This document shows positions 23,601-37,921 of a stretch of DNA of 64,000 nt, in pieces. Below the pieces are notes generated by a model. The model made no database searches. It worked only from the letters and a program-made list of their open reading frames with translations, and was not told where the DNA came from. Source of the stretch: Siderastrea siderea (lineage: Eukaryota > Cnidaria > Anthozoa > Scleractinia > Rhizangiidae); assembly GCA_964030785.1 (NCBI GenBank), contig OZ034974.1, forward strand, positions 49,486,355-49,550,354. Direction: 5' to 3'. Within the stretch, counting starts at the first letter, position 1. Each line of letters begins with the position of its first letter. The position numbers were made by a program, and so were the translations under genes.

Positions 23601-26600
23601 ACGTTGTTTTCGGTCATTTTAATGTGGGAAATAGGTGAAAATGCAAAAAAAGTTTTTTTTACGTTTCCAGTTGGATTGTTGTAGAGTGGATATGTCTGAG
23701 ATAGGAGAAAAACGCATCAAAAACGCTGAAAACGCATCATTAGTGTGAATTGACTCGATACGCGACTTCCTTTCAGGGTGACGAGATGTCACCAAACGAC
23801 CACACCAGCGATCACACGCTGATGAAACTTAGATAAACTGGGAACGTTGTTTAATTTGTTTTGTTACAGATGAAGCACGTGGTCCACAACACAAGTTTCT
23901 GGAACGCTTGTAACGATTTATTATTAGTAGTAGTAGTGATGTCTGGCCTTCGATATATAGCTCGCAGAGGAAGTCTTAATTGCCTAGCAGTAGTGAATTA
24001 TCAGTCCAATCTCGGTACTCAGTAACAATGGACACTGAGATCTATAATATTAAGCTTGTTAGAAACAGGATATTGAAGTAAAGACGACTCGATTTAACTT
24101 GTTTGTTTTCGAGAATTTTGTCGGTTCGTTTGTTTGTTCAACTGACCCCAAGTTCGCTTTGTTTAAGAGGCCAAGGTTTCAAAAAACCCCAGGTCACTGC
24201 TCTGTTAAAACAACAAGACTCCAAGTTGTTTAAAAGTTGTTTAATCTAAACTGATCATCGTGTTTCCTCAATAAAGCGCCCTCCGTCGAAGCCTCATGCA
24301 TCCTTTCCTCACAAGCAGTCAGAAAGGGTGCATGTCGTAAAAGCCTCTGCAAATAACTATCCAAAATTCTGGAATAAACCGACTTGAGAACACAGCTGAA
24401 ATTCAGGCTACCAAAATTGATCTTGAAAAGCTAGGAATATGTAAATTTGGTGCCGTGGGCGTTTATTCTAAGAAAAAGCAATCAGAAGAAATGCATGCGG
24501 GAAGAGAATCTGCGGATATAAAATTATCCAAAATTCATGTCTCATCTTAATTTTCGCTCAGCTACGTGGGCGTTTATTCGAGGAAATATGGAAGTTTCAA
24601 AATGTTCTGTGAAGGAAATTTACTAATTCTGGCTGTAGGTTATCGATTTGAAAGTTCCCAGAACGAAACTACAAGTGGATGCATTATTTCAAGCCTGCGT
24701 TAAATTTAGGCTTTCAGTTTTCTACTGCTTGTTTTCAACAATAAGTTTATTTGTTATGATGAAAAAATGAAAGTCTTCTTTAAAAAAAAAAAAAAAACAT
24801 AAGACGTTTGCGTTTACAACACCTTTCAAAGTAACATGCGATAAGAATTTAACTGACGCAAAAAGACATCAGTTAACAAGACAGCGCTCACCCATACACT
24901 TAGTTCGCATTCTAGTTTTCGTGGTCCTGTTTAAGGAGGATTTAGTTTACCTTCGTTCGGCAGCTAGTCCATGAGGTACGATCTATAACGAATTTTTTTT
25001 ACCTTAAAGAAAAAGTTCTCCATTTCCTGCAAGTGTAAAAATGAAGTGTTTTTGTTTTAAGAAACTCACACCGTAAAACGGAATTGAATTTGTTTTGACT
25101 GAATTTCAATGTATACCCGATTGCAAATTTATTTTGATGTACTTGCAAAAACAAACCACTGTTCTTCACCGTGATAAATAAACATATCTCGGTACGCCAA
25201 AAAGCACATTGCAAAGTTGCTGATTTTATGTTTTCAGGTCAGAAAGTTTGCGTTCCCGCGAACGCCCCTAGGGATCGGAAGCGATAGCAAGCTTAAACGG
25301 GCTTAACAGTTCGTAAAGGTCTGAAAGCATTTCAGTAATTGATTTTAACACAGGAAGGCTGAAACTCATACATTTGAATGTTTCGTTTTCTATGAAGTGA
25401 GCTGGGTGGGTCAGAAGACACAAACTAGTTTTTAGCAATCTCGGACCCAGAGCCGCGTGTTATTCTTGGCTGGCGGCGCCTGGGCACGAGGACCAAAGGG
25501 CGATTGAAGGTACGAAGAGGGGTTACTTGGTCATTATTTCATAACTCGCCATTTGTTTAACTCACGGAATAGAGCAGCTTTGTTTATTTGACAAATTGCT
25601 CACGGCTTCTCTTTTCAAAGGATCAGTTAAAATGCAAGAACTGAAACGTCTGCGCGCTATCTAGAACTGGAGGGCGTGGAACTTAATTAACAATGAACTC
25701 CGCTCCCTTCGCTTCCTCTTCAGTTGAAGCGGATCGGAAGCCACTGCAAAGTTGGCAAAAATTTCTTTATATCAGTGGCAAGGTAAAGGTCAGCCCACAC
25801 GAAGGGCTTTTCCTTACGACTAGTCCCTTCGAAGACGCCTCGGGGACAAGTCCCTGGGCGAGTCCTGGGTGCTAGGGACCAAAATTTGGTCCGCTGCGAC
25901 TGGTTCCATGGATTCAAACTGGTTTGAGCTGTGGAGACTCGTCTTGGGGACCTGTCCCCACACAAGTTTCAAAGGCTTCAACAACGGGCTGCAATTTATG
26001 TTGAAAGTTCTACGACCTTGCACAATCTTTTGTTTTTCGTTCGCACGCTATGGCTGAATTACTTAACAGTCAGTTTTATTGGTCAGTTGCTCAGGCAAAA
26101 TTCAAAACCTATTGTTGTTTGAGCATAGTCAAGGGTAAAAAGGGTAGCAAAAACATAAAACAAAGGACTTTGCTGAGCTTCATAACCGGATTCTTTTATT
26201 GACTGTGACTGCATGTAGGGCTACTACGTGTGACCAAATTTTAAAAGAAAATCAACTCTCAAAGACCAAATCAGGCTGTTCCTACGAAAATCCCCCCGTG
26301 TGTACGCTGGACGGAACTTTGCCTGGGATCATGTGAGCAACAGTTCTTTTACAAGTCGCTGCAACAAGCCCCCTCTTGTCAATACTACAAGGTACTTGTC
26401 ATAATTAGGACGTCTCTTACCTACGAGTAAAAGAAAACGACACTGGACGTTTTACAATAATCTCAGTCAGTTTATTTTCCACCAATCTCTTATTTACAGA
26501 TAACTTAATTTGTATTTCGATATCTGTTAGTTTTTCTTAATTTAGGATAACGCTAAATCTCCCTTTTGTCAACAGACGATATGACGAATATTGATAGCTG

Positions 26601-27080
26601 CAGAACGAAGAAAAGAGAGAAGAGGCTTGCTTCCAGTTGGCAAAGCGATCCACTAAGACTAAGTGGGCAGTTTTCGTAAGAAATAGAACTTGATTTGCTA
26701 GCAAATAAAAGCTAAGGTTGTGTTTTTAAGAGTACTTGCATCATCGTCTTGAGTTTCTTGAGATTTTTCGTCTTTTATTGAGGGAAACCGTTTTCCTTTG
26801 GTTTGGTTGATCAACTTTTTCAACCGACACAGATCTCAGTGGACCATATTGTTCCACTATTCGCCGTTCTGAACTGAAGTGTGTTCTACTGGGACTCTTA
26901 AACAAGGGCTGGTCGCAATAGAACACTATCTGAAGTCATATAAAAGGCCGTGCATTCGGCCTTGTTATGGAGAAGAGGCCAAGGGAACATTCAACAACAG
27001 AATGTAGCAGACTTGTCCCCAGTCTCCCACCCTCTATAGGCAGGTATGACGAGAAAGTTTGGTTGGGTTCCAGTCTCCTC
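20695..27080. other. Intergenic between IRF start and PHF20-like 3' end
   Basis: No exon could be supported on either strand. Upstream of the IRF start there is a CCAAT box (21135-21139, CAGCCAATCAGCG). One 106-bp unit lies at 22965-23065. A stretch near 23650-23750 (GTTTCCAGTTGGATTGTTGT, AACGCATCAAAAACGCTGAAAACGC) looks like a degenerate hAT-type MITE. A region rich in GGGACAAGTCCC-type palindromes lies at 25780-25975. A minus-strand AATAAA at 26774-26779 is a candidate PHF20-like polyadenylation signal about 300 bases past the stop. A poly-A run lies at 24781-24797. Confidence 0.5.
22965..23065 (+). repeat. Solitary 106-bp satellite-type unit
   Basis: TAAGGTAGTTCTAACTTTTG then AGTCTGTGGATGAAATCCTA, followed by a diverged remainder (TTGAACATTAATTGAAAGCTACTGA). 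Orientation is opposite to the main array. Confidence 0.65.
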
Positions 27081-27190
27081 TCAGCTGAACTGCTGTAGCA
27101 GTCTCCTCACGCGACTCAAATCCTTGACAAGTTTCCTGAAATCAGTTTTCTTTGTAAGCTGAGGAGTGCCGCCGTATGCCTCTTCAAGGA
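27081..27190 (-). CDS. PHF20-like last exon, C-terminal helix
   Basis: After acceptor CTTCCAG the exon reads [20 protein letters not shown] then [15 protein letters not shown] and a stop. PHF20 ends similarly (LPQLKHCIKQLLMDLGKVQQ). A 3.5-kb intron holding the 106-bp satellite separates it from exon 16. Confidence 0.85.
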
Positions 27191-30100
27191 CTGGAAGTAA
27201 AGAGGAACGTTGGAAATTAGCGTAAATCAATCCGTTCACTGCTATGCCGAGACAAAAATAACACCACATGAAAGTACAGCTATAATTGGAACACTCGATT
27301 TCAAACACCCTTTGAATGACATGATAAAACACCACCACAGGGAAGTGATAGTAAAAAAAAAAATAAAAAAAAAGGTACAGTTCGACAGGTAAGTACTTCT
27401 CAGGAGCACTCCGACTCACAAGCTAGAACTACCTTGTACAGCATATTATAATAAAGTTTCGATATAACGCGCGCTCTGATTGGTTGAAACAGCGTGCTTT
27501 ATCAGAGTACAGATGCACGGAGTAGCCCGTGACGCCATTCTGCGCGCGCTGGCAAGCTGAAAACCAGGGCGGGAAAAGGTTGGGCGATGAAACGAGCGCG
27601 TCCGAGCAAAAAGGTGTGATGCAGTGGACTGGGATCAAATTAGGTGCTAGATCAAAATGGTTGCCTCCTTGGGTTTCCTCCATAATCCTGATAATCTATT
27701 AAGTTCCCGAAAAACGCCGACTTTTGGTTATCTTTTCTTTATCCTATCCGCCTTGATCGATGCTAAAAAACTGCATAAAAACTGTATAAAAACGAGCAGA
27801 GTAAAGTAAAAAGATGGAAAATGGCGTTTGGATGACGCGTGGCATGACGCGTATTTATGATGCGCGCAGCTCGTGCAAGGTTAATCAGGACACTTCCCTT
27901 GTTAATTAATTAAATCAAATCAACATCAACACCGCGCTTCTTCCTCTTTTTCCCCAAAATCTCTCCTATGCTTGTCTGTTTCTTTAGGAACTACAAATAG
28001 AATTGTTCCTCAGTTTAGACGATTTTCTTTGCCATGTTTTTGTGAGATAAAGGGAGGAGAAATCTTCAAACTTCACTTTTAATTTGTTTACATCCAGTTG
28101 ACAGCGTTGCGAGGAATCATCGCCATGGCGCATTGCAAGCAGGCAAAGTTTAAAGTTGCAAAACGCCACTATCTCCAAATATCTCCAGCTAATTTTTTAT
28201 TATGTTATGTAAAATTTATCGACCTTTAAAATATGTAAGATTTAGGGTGGAGTAATTTGGAGCTTTTGTAAAAGAGACGATGAAAGACAACCATGTCGTG
28301 TTTTGCGGCAAGAGCAAGCATTCGACACCCTCAAATTAAGCCCATTTTTAGCCAAATTACGGTGAAGAAGATTGACTAATATGCACGCAGACATAAACAT
28401 TTTAAGCTGTGAGCCAGGACTGTGAAAAAACGTTTTAATCATAGTGCACGGCTGGCTGAAAAATAAAGAAAGAAAATGAGATTTCCGGTTTGTTGAAAGG
28501 TAAATTTTGCCGGCTACCAAACGCACCGGAAGCGCGGAAAGAGCGCTCGTGCCAGTTCTTCTCCGCATCACACATCGCTTGAAGAGCGGACTGCTCGTTT
28601 CATCGCCCAACCTTTTCCCGCCCTGCTGAAAACCTTTCTTGCGCGCGCTTGCAAGCTATAAAAAAACTTGATTTCTTGCAATTAAAAGCCAGTTTCTTTA
28701 CAAATGTGAGCAAAGCTATATTATAAAACAAATAAAAAAGCCAAAACCGTGCTTTGTTCTGTGATAAAGCACTCAAGGAAGTGACGAGAGCACTCAAGAA
28801 GTAGGGAGAAGCACTCGCCTGCGGCTCGTGTTCACCCTACACTTCTTTCGTGCTCTCGTCACTTCCTTGCGTGCTTTATCACAGAACAAAGCACGGATTT
28901 GGCTTTTTTATTTGTTAAATAAACAGCACCACAGAAAAATACTTCTTAGTAGCTTTCATTTGAACGGTCACACTTTAGGATTTCATCCACAGACTGAAAA
29001 GTTAGAACCACCTTGTACAGAATAATAATCAGCACCACAGGAAAGTACTGCTCAGTAGCTTTCATTTGAACGGTCACACTTTAGGATTTCATCCACAGAC
29101 TCAAAAGTTAGAACCACCTTGTACAGCATAATAAACAGTACCACAGGAAAGTACTGCTCAGTAGCTTTCATTTAAATGGTCACACTTTAGGATTTCATCC
29201 ACAGACTCAAAAGTTAGAACCACCTTGCACAGCATAATAAACAGTACCACAGGAAAGTACTGCTCAGTAGCTTTCATTTAAATGGTCACACTTTAGGATT
29301 TCATCCACAGACTTAAAAGTTAGAACCACCTTGTACAGCATAATAAACAGCACCACAGGAAAGTACTGCTCAGTAGCTTTCATTTAAATGGTCACACTTT
29401 AGGATTTCATCCACAGACTTAAAAGTTAGAACCACCTTGTACAGCATAATAAACAGCACCACAGGAAAGTACTGCTCAGTAGCTTTCATTTAAATGGTCA
29501 CACTTTAGGATTTCATCCACAGACTCAAAAGTTAGAACCATCTTGTACAGCATAATAAACAGCACCACAGGAAAGTACTGCTCAGTAGCTTTCATTTGAA
29601 TGGTCACACTTTAGGATTTCATCCACAGACTTAAAAGTTAGAACCACCTTGTACAGCATAACAAAAAGCACCACAGGAAAGTACTGCTCAGTAGCTTTCA
29701 TTTGAATGGTCACACTTTAGGATTTCATCCACAGACTCAAAAGTTAGAACCACCTTGTACAGCATAATAAACAGCACCACAGGAAAGTACTGCTCAGTAG
29801 CTTTCATTTGAATGGTCACACTTTAGGATTTCATCCACAGACTCAAAAGTTAGAACCATCTTGTACAGCATAATAAACAGCACCACAGGAAAGTACTGCT
29901 CAGTAGCTTTCATTTGAATGGTCACACTTTAGGATTTCATCCACAGACTCAAAAGTTAGAACCACCTTGTACAGCATAACAAAAAGCACCACAGGAAAGT
30001 ACTGCTCAGTAGCTTTCATTTGAATGGTCACACTTTAGGATTTCATCCACAGACTCAAAAGTTAGAACCACCTTGTACAGCATAATAAACAGCACCACAG

Positions 30101-33100
30101 GAAAGTACTGCTCAGTAGCTTTCATTTAAATGGTCACACTTTAGGATTTCATCCACAGACTCAAAAGTTAGAACCACCTTGTACAGCATAATAAACAGCA
30201 CCACAGGAAAGTACTTTTCAAAAGCTTTCATTTATATATTTCATTCACTGGTTCAAACGATAACGAAACACGCTTACATAATTATTTGGGTTTTGACTCG
30301 AACGTTAAGATCTGCACTTTGCGTACTTACCGTTGCGTAATACGTTACGTAGGCAATTTTTGTTTTTCGTGGAAACTCTATCGCAAACTTTCTTGCAAGA
30401 CAAATTGCGGGAAACAAGGTTAACACTGCCTTCAAGAGACAACGCATTAACCCTTGAAGCCCCAATAGTGACAAGCATCTAATTTCTCCTTACAATATCA
30501 CTACTTGATCAAACATACAGGTCACAAGAACAGAGGAAATGATCACCAAACATTAAATGTCTTGATGTTTGAACAAATTCTCTCAACTAGTACCACAAGA
30601 AATGTATGCACAACACTAAGGAGAATGTGCATATTGATACTAGGGCTTAACAGCCCTTGATTCTTACCTGTCAATTGTCGCTCAATTTCATCCATACGCT
30701 CTTCCAAAACATCATGGATCTGATTTATGTCACCAAGCAAGTTATTCATGGCTCCAATTTCCTCCTCGTCTGACAAACTTTGCACAGATTCACTCTGTTT
30801 CTCCTCCTTAACATCAGTTACAGCAGCTAGTCCGCTTTGCGCACTCGTCAACTCAGTTTCCTGTTTTATGTGTGCATCAGATCCCACTTGAGCTTTGGGA
30901 TCTCCAGTAGGGACTTTAACCTCTGACGTCTCTGCCCTGGGGGACTCCACTGAGGATTTTGGTTTAACCTCAGAGGACTCCCCAGAAGATTTCAGTTCAG
31001 CTGGTTGTCCAGTCCCCTTTGTGTCATCTTCAGACTTCACATAAGTTTGAGAAATGTCTGAGTTAGTGTTTAAAGTTGCTTCGGGTTTACCCTTATCAGT
31101 TGCAGGCGTGCTTTTTACGTAAGACGTTTGTCCACCGACAGGAACTAATGCAGGGATGGGAGACGACGGTTCTTCCTCTTTTTTCATTGCAGATAACCTC
31201 CCCCTGCTAGATTCGATTCCTGATTCATTGCTTGTACCAACAGAGCTATTACTCTCACTCGAAGAATTAGCTACAGCTGACGATAACACAGGTGCCTTTT
31301 TGTCCTGTATGTTGTTATTAGAGTCACCAGGGCCGTCCAGAGTAGGGGGTGGGGTTGAGGGCCTTTCTTGTTTAACGCTCACAAGCCCGTTTTGAGCAGC
31401 ACCCCCTATCTCAGCATGCCCATTGATAATGGCTTGCCCCTTGCTGTCCTCACAAACTGGTTTGCTACTTTCTTGCTCATTAGCTGCAGGTGAAGAATCC
31501 TTAACTGTATTATCTGTAACTGTCGCAGAAATGGTCGAGGATTCATATGGCATGCTTACACTTTCCGAAATGTTTCTTTTCCTCGCTTCATGCCAGTATT
31601 TCAAGTCTGGATGAGATGGGTTCCTGAAATCACAACAAACGAGAAACCAAGCATAAGCCAAGTTGGAACAGTCCCAAGGTTAAAACCTCAACAACAGAAA
31701 TCGGGCGAAACAGTGCAAGTTGTTAAATCAACTGACCCTTGCATTCAGTTGTCTCATCTCCGACTCCTGTTTTATCACTAGTAGACACGCAGGGCCCCCC
31801 TGCTGGAGGGGGGGGGGTCCCATATAAAAGTGATCGGGGCACTTGGCAGAAATTTATCTAAGAAGGTCCAGTTTCACAAACATAGCTTGAAATCATTCTC
31901 ACCCCACTTCTGACAAGTAATTACCAAGAAGTTGCATTTGCAGCAATATTTTTCCTGACATTTTACCTGAGCAGTTCAAATTTTAGCTTCAAGCTTCTAA
32001 GGCAGCTATTCACATCATGTAAGTCACCCATCAGACCATGTGTAACCATATTAAGCTCAGCTGTGTATTCTGGTTCCTCAATGGACCCAAAAGGCATGCA
32101 CGCTAGAGTACCTCGTCTAAACCAATCAAAATCATTCTGTAAGAGGGCGAAAATAAAAATCAGTCAACTGCCAGTCCTTGAATCGACTAGGAACAAGTGC
32201 AAATTGAGGCCATGATTCATAAGCCAACAGATGACCAGAGAATAAAACATACCTTGTATTTTGCACTTCTTCGTAACCCTGTCAAAAATTAAGAACAGTC
32301 AGTAATGTTTACTGCCCACAAATAGCAGTAGTTTCAATACCTTTAATTTTTGCTCATAAACCACTTTCACTGTGTATAGAAACACAGTGGCTGACAAAAA
32401 AGCTAACACCATTCATGAAGCATACAGTTGAAAGACTAACAATTGAAGCTAGAAAACAAGGACTATATGTAGCGAGAAATGACGAGTGCAGATAAAGTTT
32501 AGGCTTACCTCTTGGGTTGGAGCACACATAACAGAGATAGTTTGGTGGAACAGTACGTTCACTGAGTCCTACACATTCACTGTGTTGCCATGTCAAGCAC
32601 TGCTCACACTACAGAACAAAAGATTTATATTAATCACTTTAGGGCAAATCATATACCAAGAGTAACCCCCCCCCCCCCCCCCCAAAAAAAAAAATTAAAA
32701 TAAAATAAAATAAAATAATAAACAAACAAATAAATAAATAAAAGCAAGCTATAATACCGAGATCCCGTTCTGTAAAACTAATATTCTAGGCAATTTTCTG
32801 TGCCCTACCAAGTTCCCACATTTTATAACTTCTTTGATTTAGACATTGTAGAAATTTCTAGTAAAAAGAAGTATTTTGCTTGGACTGCTATCACTTTGCA
32901 TAATTCTTAATGAAACAGTTCTTTTAGATCAAGGAGAGCTAATAACTCATAAGTCCTGCGGTTTTCTTTTAGGCCTGCTAGCCATCACGTATCAAAGCTT
33001 GTTAACTAGAGGCATTGTAAAGAGAAAACAGAGTTCACAGCAAAAAAGATTGATGATAACACGCAGGACACCAACTTAAGGTCACAAGCAAATTTGAATT

Positions 33101-36100
33101 CCTTCCTGGGAACTGTCCTTAAATTCTAACCAAATACTCAGGACAGTATGTCGTAAATTTTTAGACAAATCATGTCACGTACTAGAGAGAACCAGTTCTC
33201 TCTAGTACGTGACATGACACGCTCGATCAACATAGTTGCGTGGCCCGTGCATCAGAGATGGGAAGTTTCAGACGAAGATCAACGAAGAAGGAGAAATAAT
33301 AAGTTACATTGGAGAAAGGGGAAGTCGCTAGCTCTAAAAATTTGCGAAACCTTCGATAAGTCTGCCGTGAAAAATTCCCTGTGAGTGTTTGTTTTCTTGC
33401 GGCCACGTTATAGTTCGCGATTTCCTCGACTTCGTCTATTTACTATTTATATATTTTTTCTGAAGCTCTCCTCAAAAATGTTCCCGTTGAACGGGCCACG
33501 CTACTACGGCGTTCAATGAGGAAAACAACCCCGTGTAAGAAGACATGAGAGTCGCCCGGCTGTTCCTCTTCGCTGATTGGCCAGAAAAATATTTTTCTGG
33601 CCAATCAGAAGGCGGGATTTCAAACGCTTCTGGAACTCATTCGGTAAGAGTAAGTGACCAGGGGCTCTCCCACTCTTGTTGTAAACTTTCGCCCATGAAA
33701 ATCCTGTCGTCCCGACTAGCTGCCCCTGGGTCTCCGAGGATGGCTCTAACAGTGACAAAAATGAAATTTCTCTTTACATTATCACTACTTGTTCAAACAT
33801 TCAAGTGATGAGAATAGAGTAAGTGATCACCAAGGACAAGATGTATTGATATTTAGACAAATTCTCCTTACTAATTCCATAAGAAATGTATGAAGAACAG
33901 AAAGGAGAATTTCCATTATGAAGGCATCTGTTACCTGAATCATGAACCCTCCTTCCTCGCACTCATTGCACACACAACGTATCACATCTCCATTGATATC
34001 CTCTTCCTCCTCCACCTCCATGCTCTCCACCACCCCTGGGTCAATACTATCCAGCTCCACCCCACCCCCCTCAATTTCCAAGTCAGTATCTTGATTCACT
34101 GAAGGTTCAGAGTCCATGCTAACAGATGTGAACACCTCTGCAGGACTGGCATCCATTGGTTCACTGTTTGTGATAGCTGGTGCAGTGCTGCTGGATGGAC
34201 TGGTAAGCTGGGTGCTGCTTGATAACTGTGCGGGGGCTGAGGACCTGTGTATTCGACGTTTGGTGACGCGGCGGCTGCCAAACTCTGGGGATGTTTCAGG
34301 CGTTGAGTCTGACCTAACAGAGACTGAAGAATGCAAACTACAATTAACTATGAGAACAAGGATGACAGACTAAATTACCAGATTTGACAGACAGACAGAC
34401 AGACAGACAGGCAGACACTGACTGCTTGGATGACTGGCTGATTGACTGACTGATTGACTGACGAAGTGACTGACTGTTGACTGACTGACCCACTGACTGA
34501 CTGACTGGGTGACTGATTCACTGACTAACTGACTGACTGACTGACTGACTGACTGACTGACTGACTGGCTGGCTGGCTTGCTGGCTGGCTTGCTGGCTGA
34601 CTGGCTGACTGGCTGACTGGTTGACTGACTGACTGACTGACTGACTGACTGACTGACTGATTGCCTGCCTGACTGACAGACTTAAGACTGGCAGAGACAG
34701 CTTGATGTGCTGCTCCACTCAAACAACAAGAGATGAAGATGGATGGATCTAAATTAGAAAGCTCTGCTGTTCCATACCAGATTTCTTCCTCTTCATCCCC
34801 GGCTGTTGTTCATGGTAGTATTTAACATGGTATTCCAGTCCACTCTCCTTGCGGAATGACTTGTCACAGCCAGGCACTTTACACTTGTATTTGTTATGAT
34901 CAATCTCAATAATCAGTTCCTTGGGAGCTAAAACCAACAACAATTGTATAAAACCAAACTTGGTCACAAACTCTGCTAACTAGGACATATTTCCTGGGTT
35001 TGAATTTCAGTCTCAGGGTTGTAGGTGGGTTGAGTCTGCTGTCTCCAAGTTTCAATTCTAAATTCTGTTGATGAGGTTTTCGTCATTACAGTGGAATCTG
35101 AATCCATGATCTTCTCTGTGGCTGCATTATCAAGGTTTGATTCAAGTTTTGCTTCAAATTTCATTTGAATTCTTCATCTAATGGGTGGATTACTAAAACA
35201 ATTTATGAAATAAAATTTGCATTTAATGACCAATTCAGTCATAATATTTGCTTTAGGGTGGAAAACCTTAAAGTAGTTTAAACTATAAAATTAATGTGAA
35301 AATGTGAACTAGAGATGTCCAGTGAAAAGAATAAACCATGATTATACTTGATTTTATCCATACCTAGTTCTTTCAGTTGTTCTTTGCCTTTGCGGACCTG
35401 AAAAGGGAAAGCATGGTCCCTTTTGTGATCACCATCATCCTCAAGACACAAACCACAACAAGACTTACAAGTAATTCAGGTTTAAGCAACCTCAGAATGC
35501 GACTTACCAGAAAACATGTAGATAGGAGTTATGAAATAAGCTGTTTTACGACAACCACTTTTAGGCTTCTTTTAGAGTAGATAGTTGATTCAAATTGCTT
35601 TACAAGTTTTAAGGTTATCAAAATATGAAGGAGGTGATGAATAAGCTGGTTGTAGATGGTAACAAGCAAGTCGGAACTGTTAATGAGGCCATGGGAACCC
35701 CTAACAACTCAATCAATCAATAACTTCTTCAAATGTCACAAAGAAAAATTGCAGTTGTTTACAACTAAATGGGGACACTTAGAAAATAAAACAGGGCTTA
35801 AAGTAATACGAAATATTATTTTGCTAATACAATTTCAAATTCAGTATTACCCTTCCCTTGGGTAAAGTCGCACAGGAGCCAAGAGACCCACACGGCCCCA
35901 GCTTATCCCAGTTTCTGTAGCATGAAGCAACTGAGAGTATTGCTACTCCCCACTGGATGGGATGCTAGTCCATTGCAGGGTTTCCCCCAGCAGTATGTCA
36001 CCGGTAGCCACTTTATGCACCTGGGTGGAGAGAGACAATGGGGGGGGGGGGGGGAAGTTTCTTGTCTAAGGGAACAACACGATGGCAGGGACTGGTTGTC

Positions 36101-37855
36101 GAACTGCCAACCTTCAGATCTTAAGTCCAACGCACTAACCACTACACCCCCTACCCTTCCCTAACCTGTACCAATGAACCCACCTTGCCACCAGGTAGAA
36201 GGCTTGACAGGCTCATCACGTCCTCCTGATTTGGTGTCACAGATGTTGCACCAGTGGAAGACACTGCAGTTGAAGTCACACCTCCAGAGACACTGCCTGA
36301 TGATGCTGCACTTGATACTTTCTGATCAGAAACAGTTGGCAACTGGCTTGTCATTGTGACAGACTGCCCTTCACTATCGGCCTTATGTTTGGGCGCATCT
36401 TTGATGCTTGGGTCTAAAATCTCAGGTTTTGATGCTGTCGCAGTTGCACTTTCACCCTCACTTTTTAGAACTGCGCCTTTATCAGTAAGGGAAGAATGTT
36501 CTTCAGCTGTCTTTGAAGCCGAGGGAGCCAGGGAAGCTTCCATGCCTGGGGGTGATGACACAGGTAATGCTTTTGTTGGAAGTGGCCTTTCGCTCTTGCG
36601 GGAACGCCTGTTTGCATTTTTTCCGTTGTCTGATGTCGGACTGATACTGGCTGGTGGAGGAGGAGCTGTGGAAACACGAGGAGCCTGTAGAGGTCGCTCT
36701 GAGAAGAGAACATTATTTAATACATTTTAACTAATTTAGTCCAAAGTAGGTTGGGAACTTAATTTCGACAGTACTCGCCATTTGGCAAAAGAAACAGCAG
36801 AAACAGCAGAGGAAACAGAAGAAATAAAGAATAGCGCATTTTGCCCCCCTCATTTTAGCCCAAAAATGTATGACGAAAAAACTTATGAGAAGGAGGCACA
36901 ATTTTGTCGTGTCCAAACACCATTTTTAGGGCAAAATTTCATGGAATTTGACCAAATTCTGTTGACATACGTGTATAGCACAATCAGAGCATAAAGGTTT
37001 AAGAGCTTACAGTGTAAAAACAGCGTCCAAGTACATGTTAAACTTCAGTAAACATTTCAGAAATTTGATTGGCGAGGATCTTGAGGATTGTTCTTACTAG
37101 CTCTACTTCACAAACCTTCATGAGAATGCCAACGATCCTCGTGGTGTCGGCTCACTGGTATGAACGGCTGAGAAGGTGGGGGCCCATGTCTGTGAGTCAC
37201 CCACGGTCCTGGAGGAGCGGCCTCTCTGTAATGAGGCAATCCAGGTGCACCATGTAGGATTCTCTGCTCACACTGCATCAACTGGGCCAGTGCACTGTCA
37301 TGGCTGGGAAGGGGAGGTGGGGGAGCCCCAGGGGGGAGGGGGTGGTACACGGACTGCCTTACACCAGCAGGGCAAGAGCCTAAAGTCAAAACAGTGCTGA
37401 TTAATACTGGTGTTCATTTGTGGCATTAAACTGCATGAATGACAAAAAGTGATGTCTGAAAATTCAAGACCATTGACCACCATGAGCCTGGGAAAGGAGT
37501 GACACCAAGGAAAAGCTCACGGGGAACTGAAGCAGAGACACGAATGGGCCATGAAGGTCAACTGGAAGTTCAATGCTTTCTTTTGGTTTGTTTTTGCTTG
37601 TTACCAAAGGCTGGTTAACTCTTGCTTTGGTATTCAGAGGCTTGCCATTATGGATGTGATAGAGTCTAAATGCATGAAGTTTCCAGTTGCCGTCCAGGGC
37701 TAGGGCATGTATGTGTTTAAGTTCCCTATTCTTGCCCAGGATATCTACAGGAAGAACTCTAACTTTTAAGCTTTTGGTCCCTTCAAATGTTCCTCAAGCA
37801 ACCACCTTGAAATTTCACAACAACAGTGTAATCATGATATAAAGCACCTATTAAC

Positions 37856-37921
<66 letters not shown>

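Noticed and set aside
28915..30232. CRISPR-like array
   Set aside because: Continuous tandem repetition without unique spacers, in an intron of a eukaryotic gene: a satellite.
34518..34722. Ser-Val-Ser-Gln repeat proteins
   Set aside because: Translations of a GACT microsatellite.
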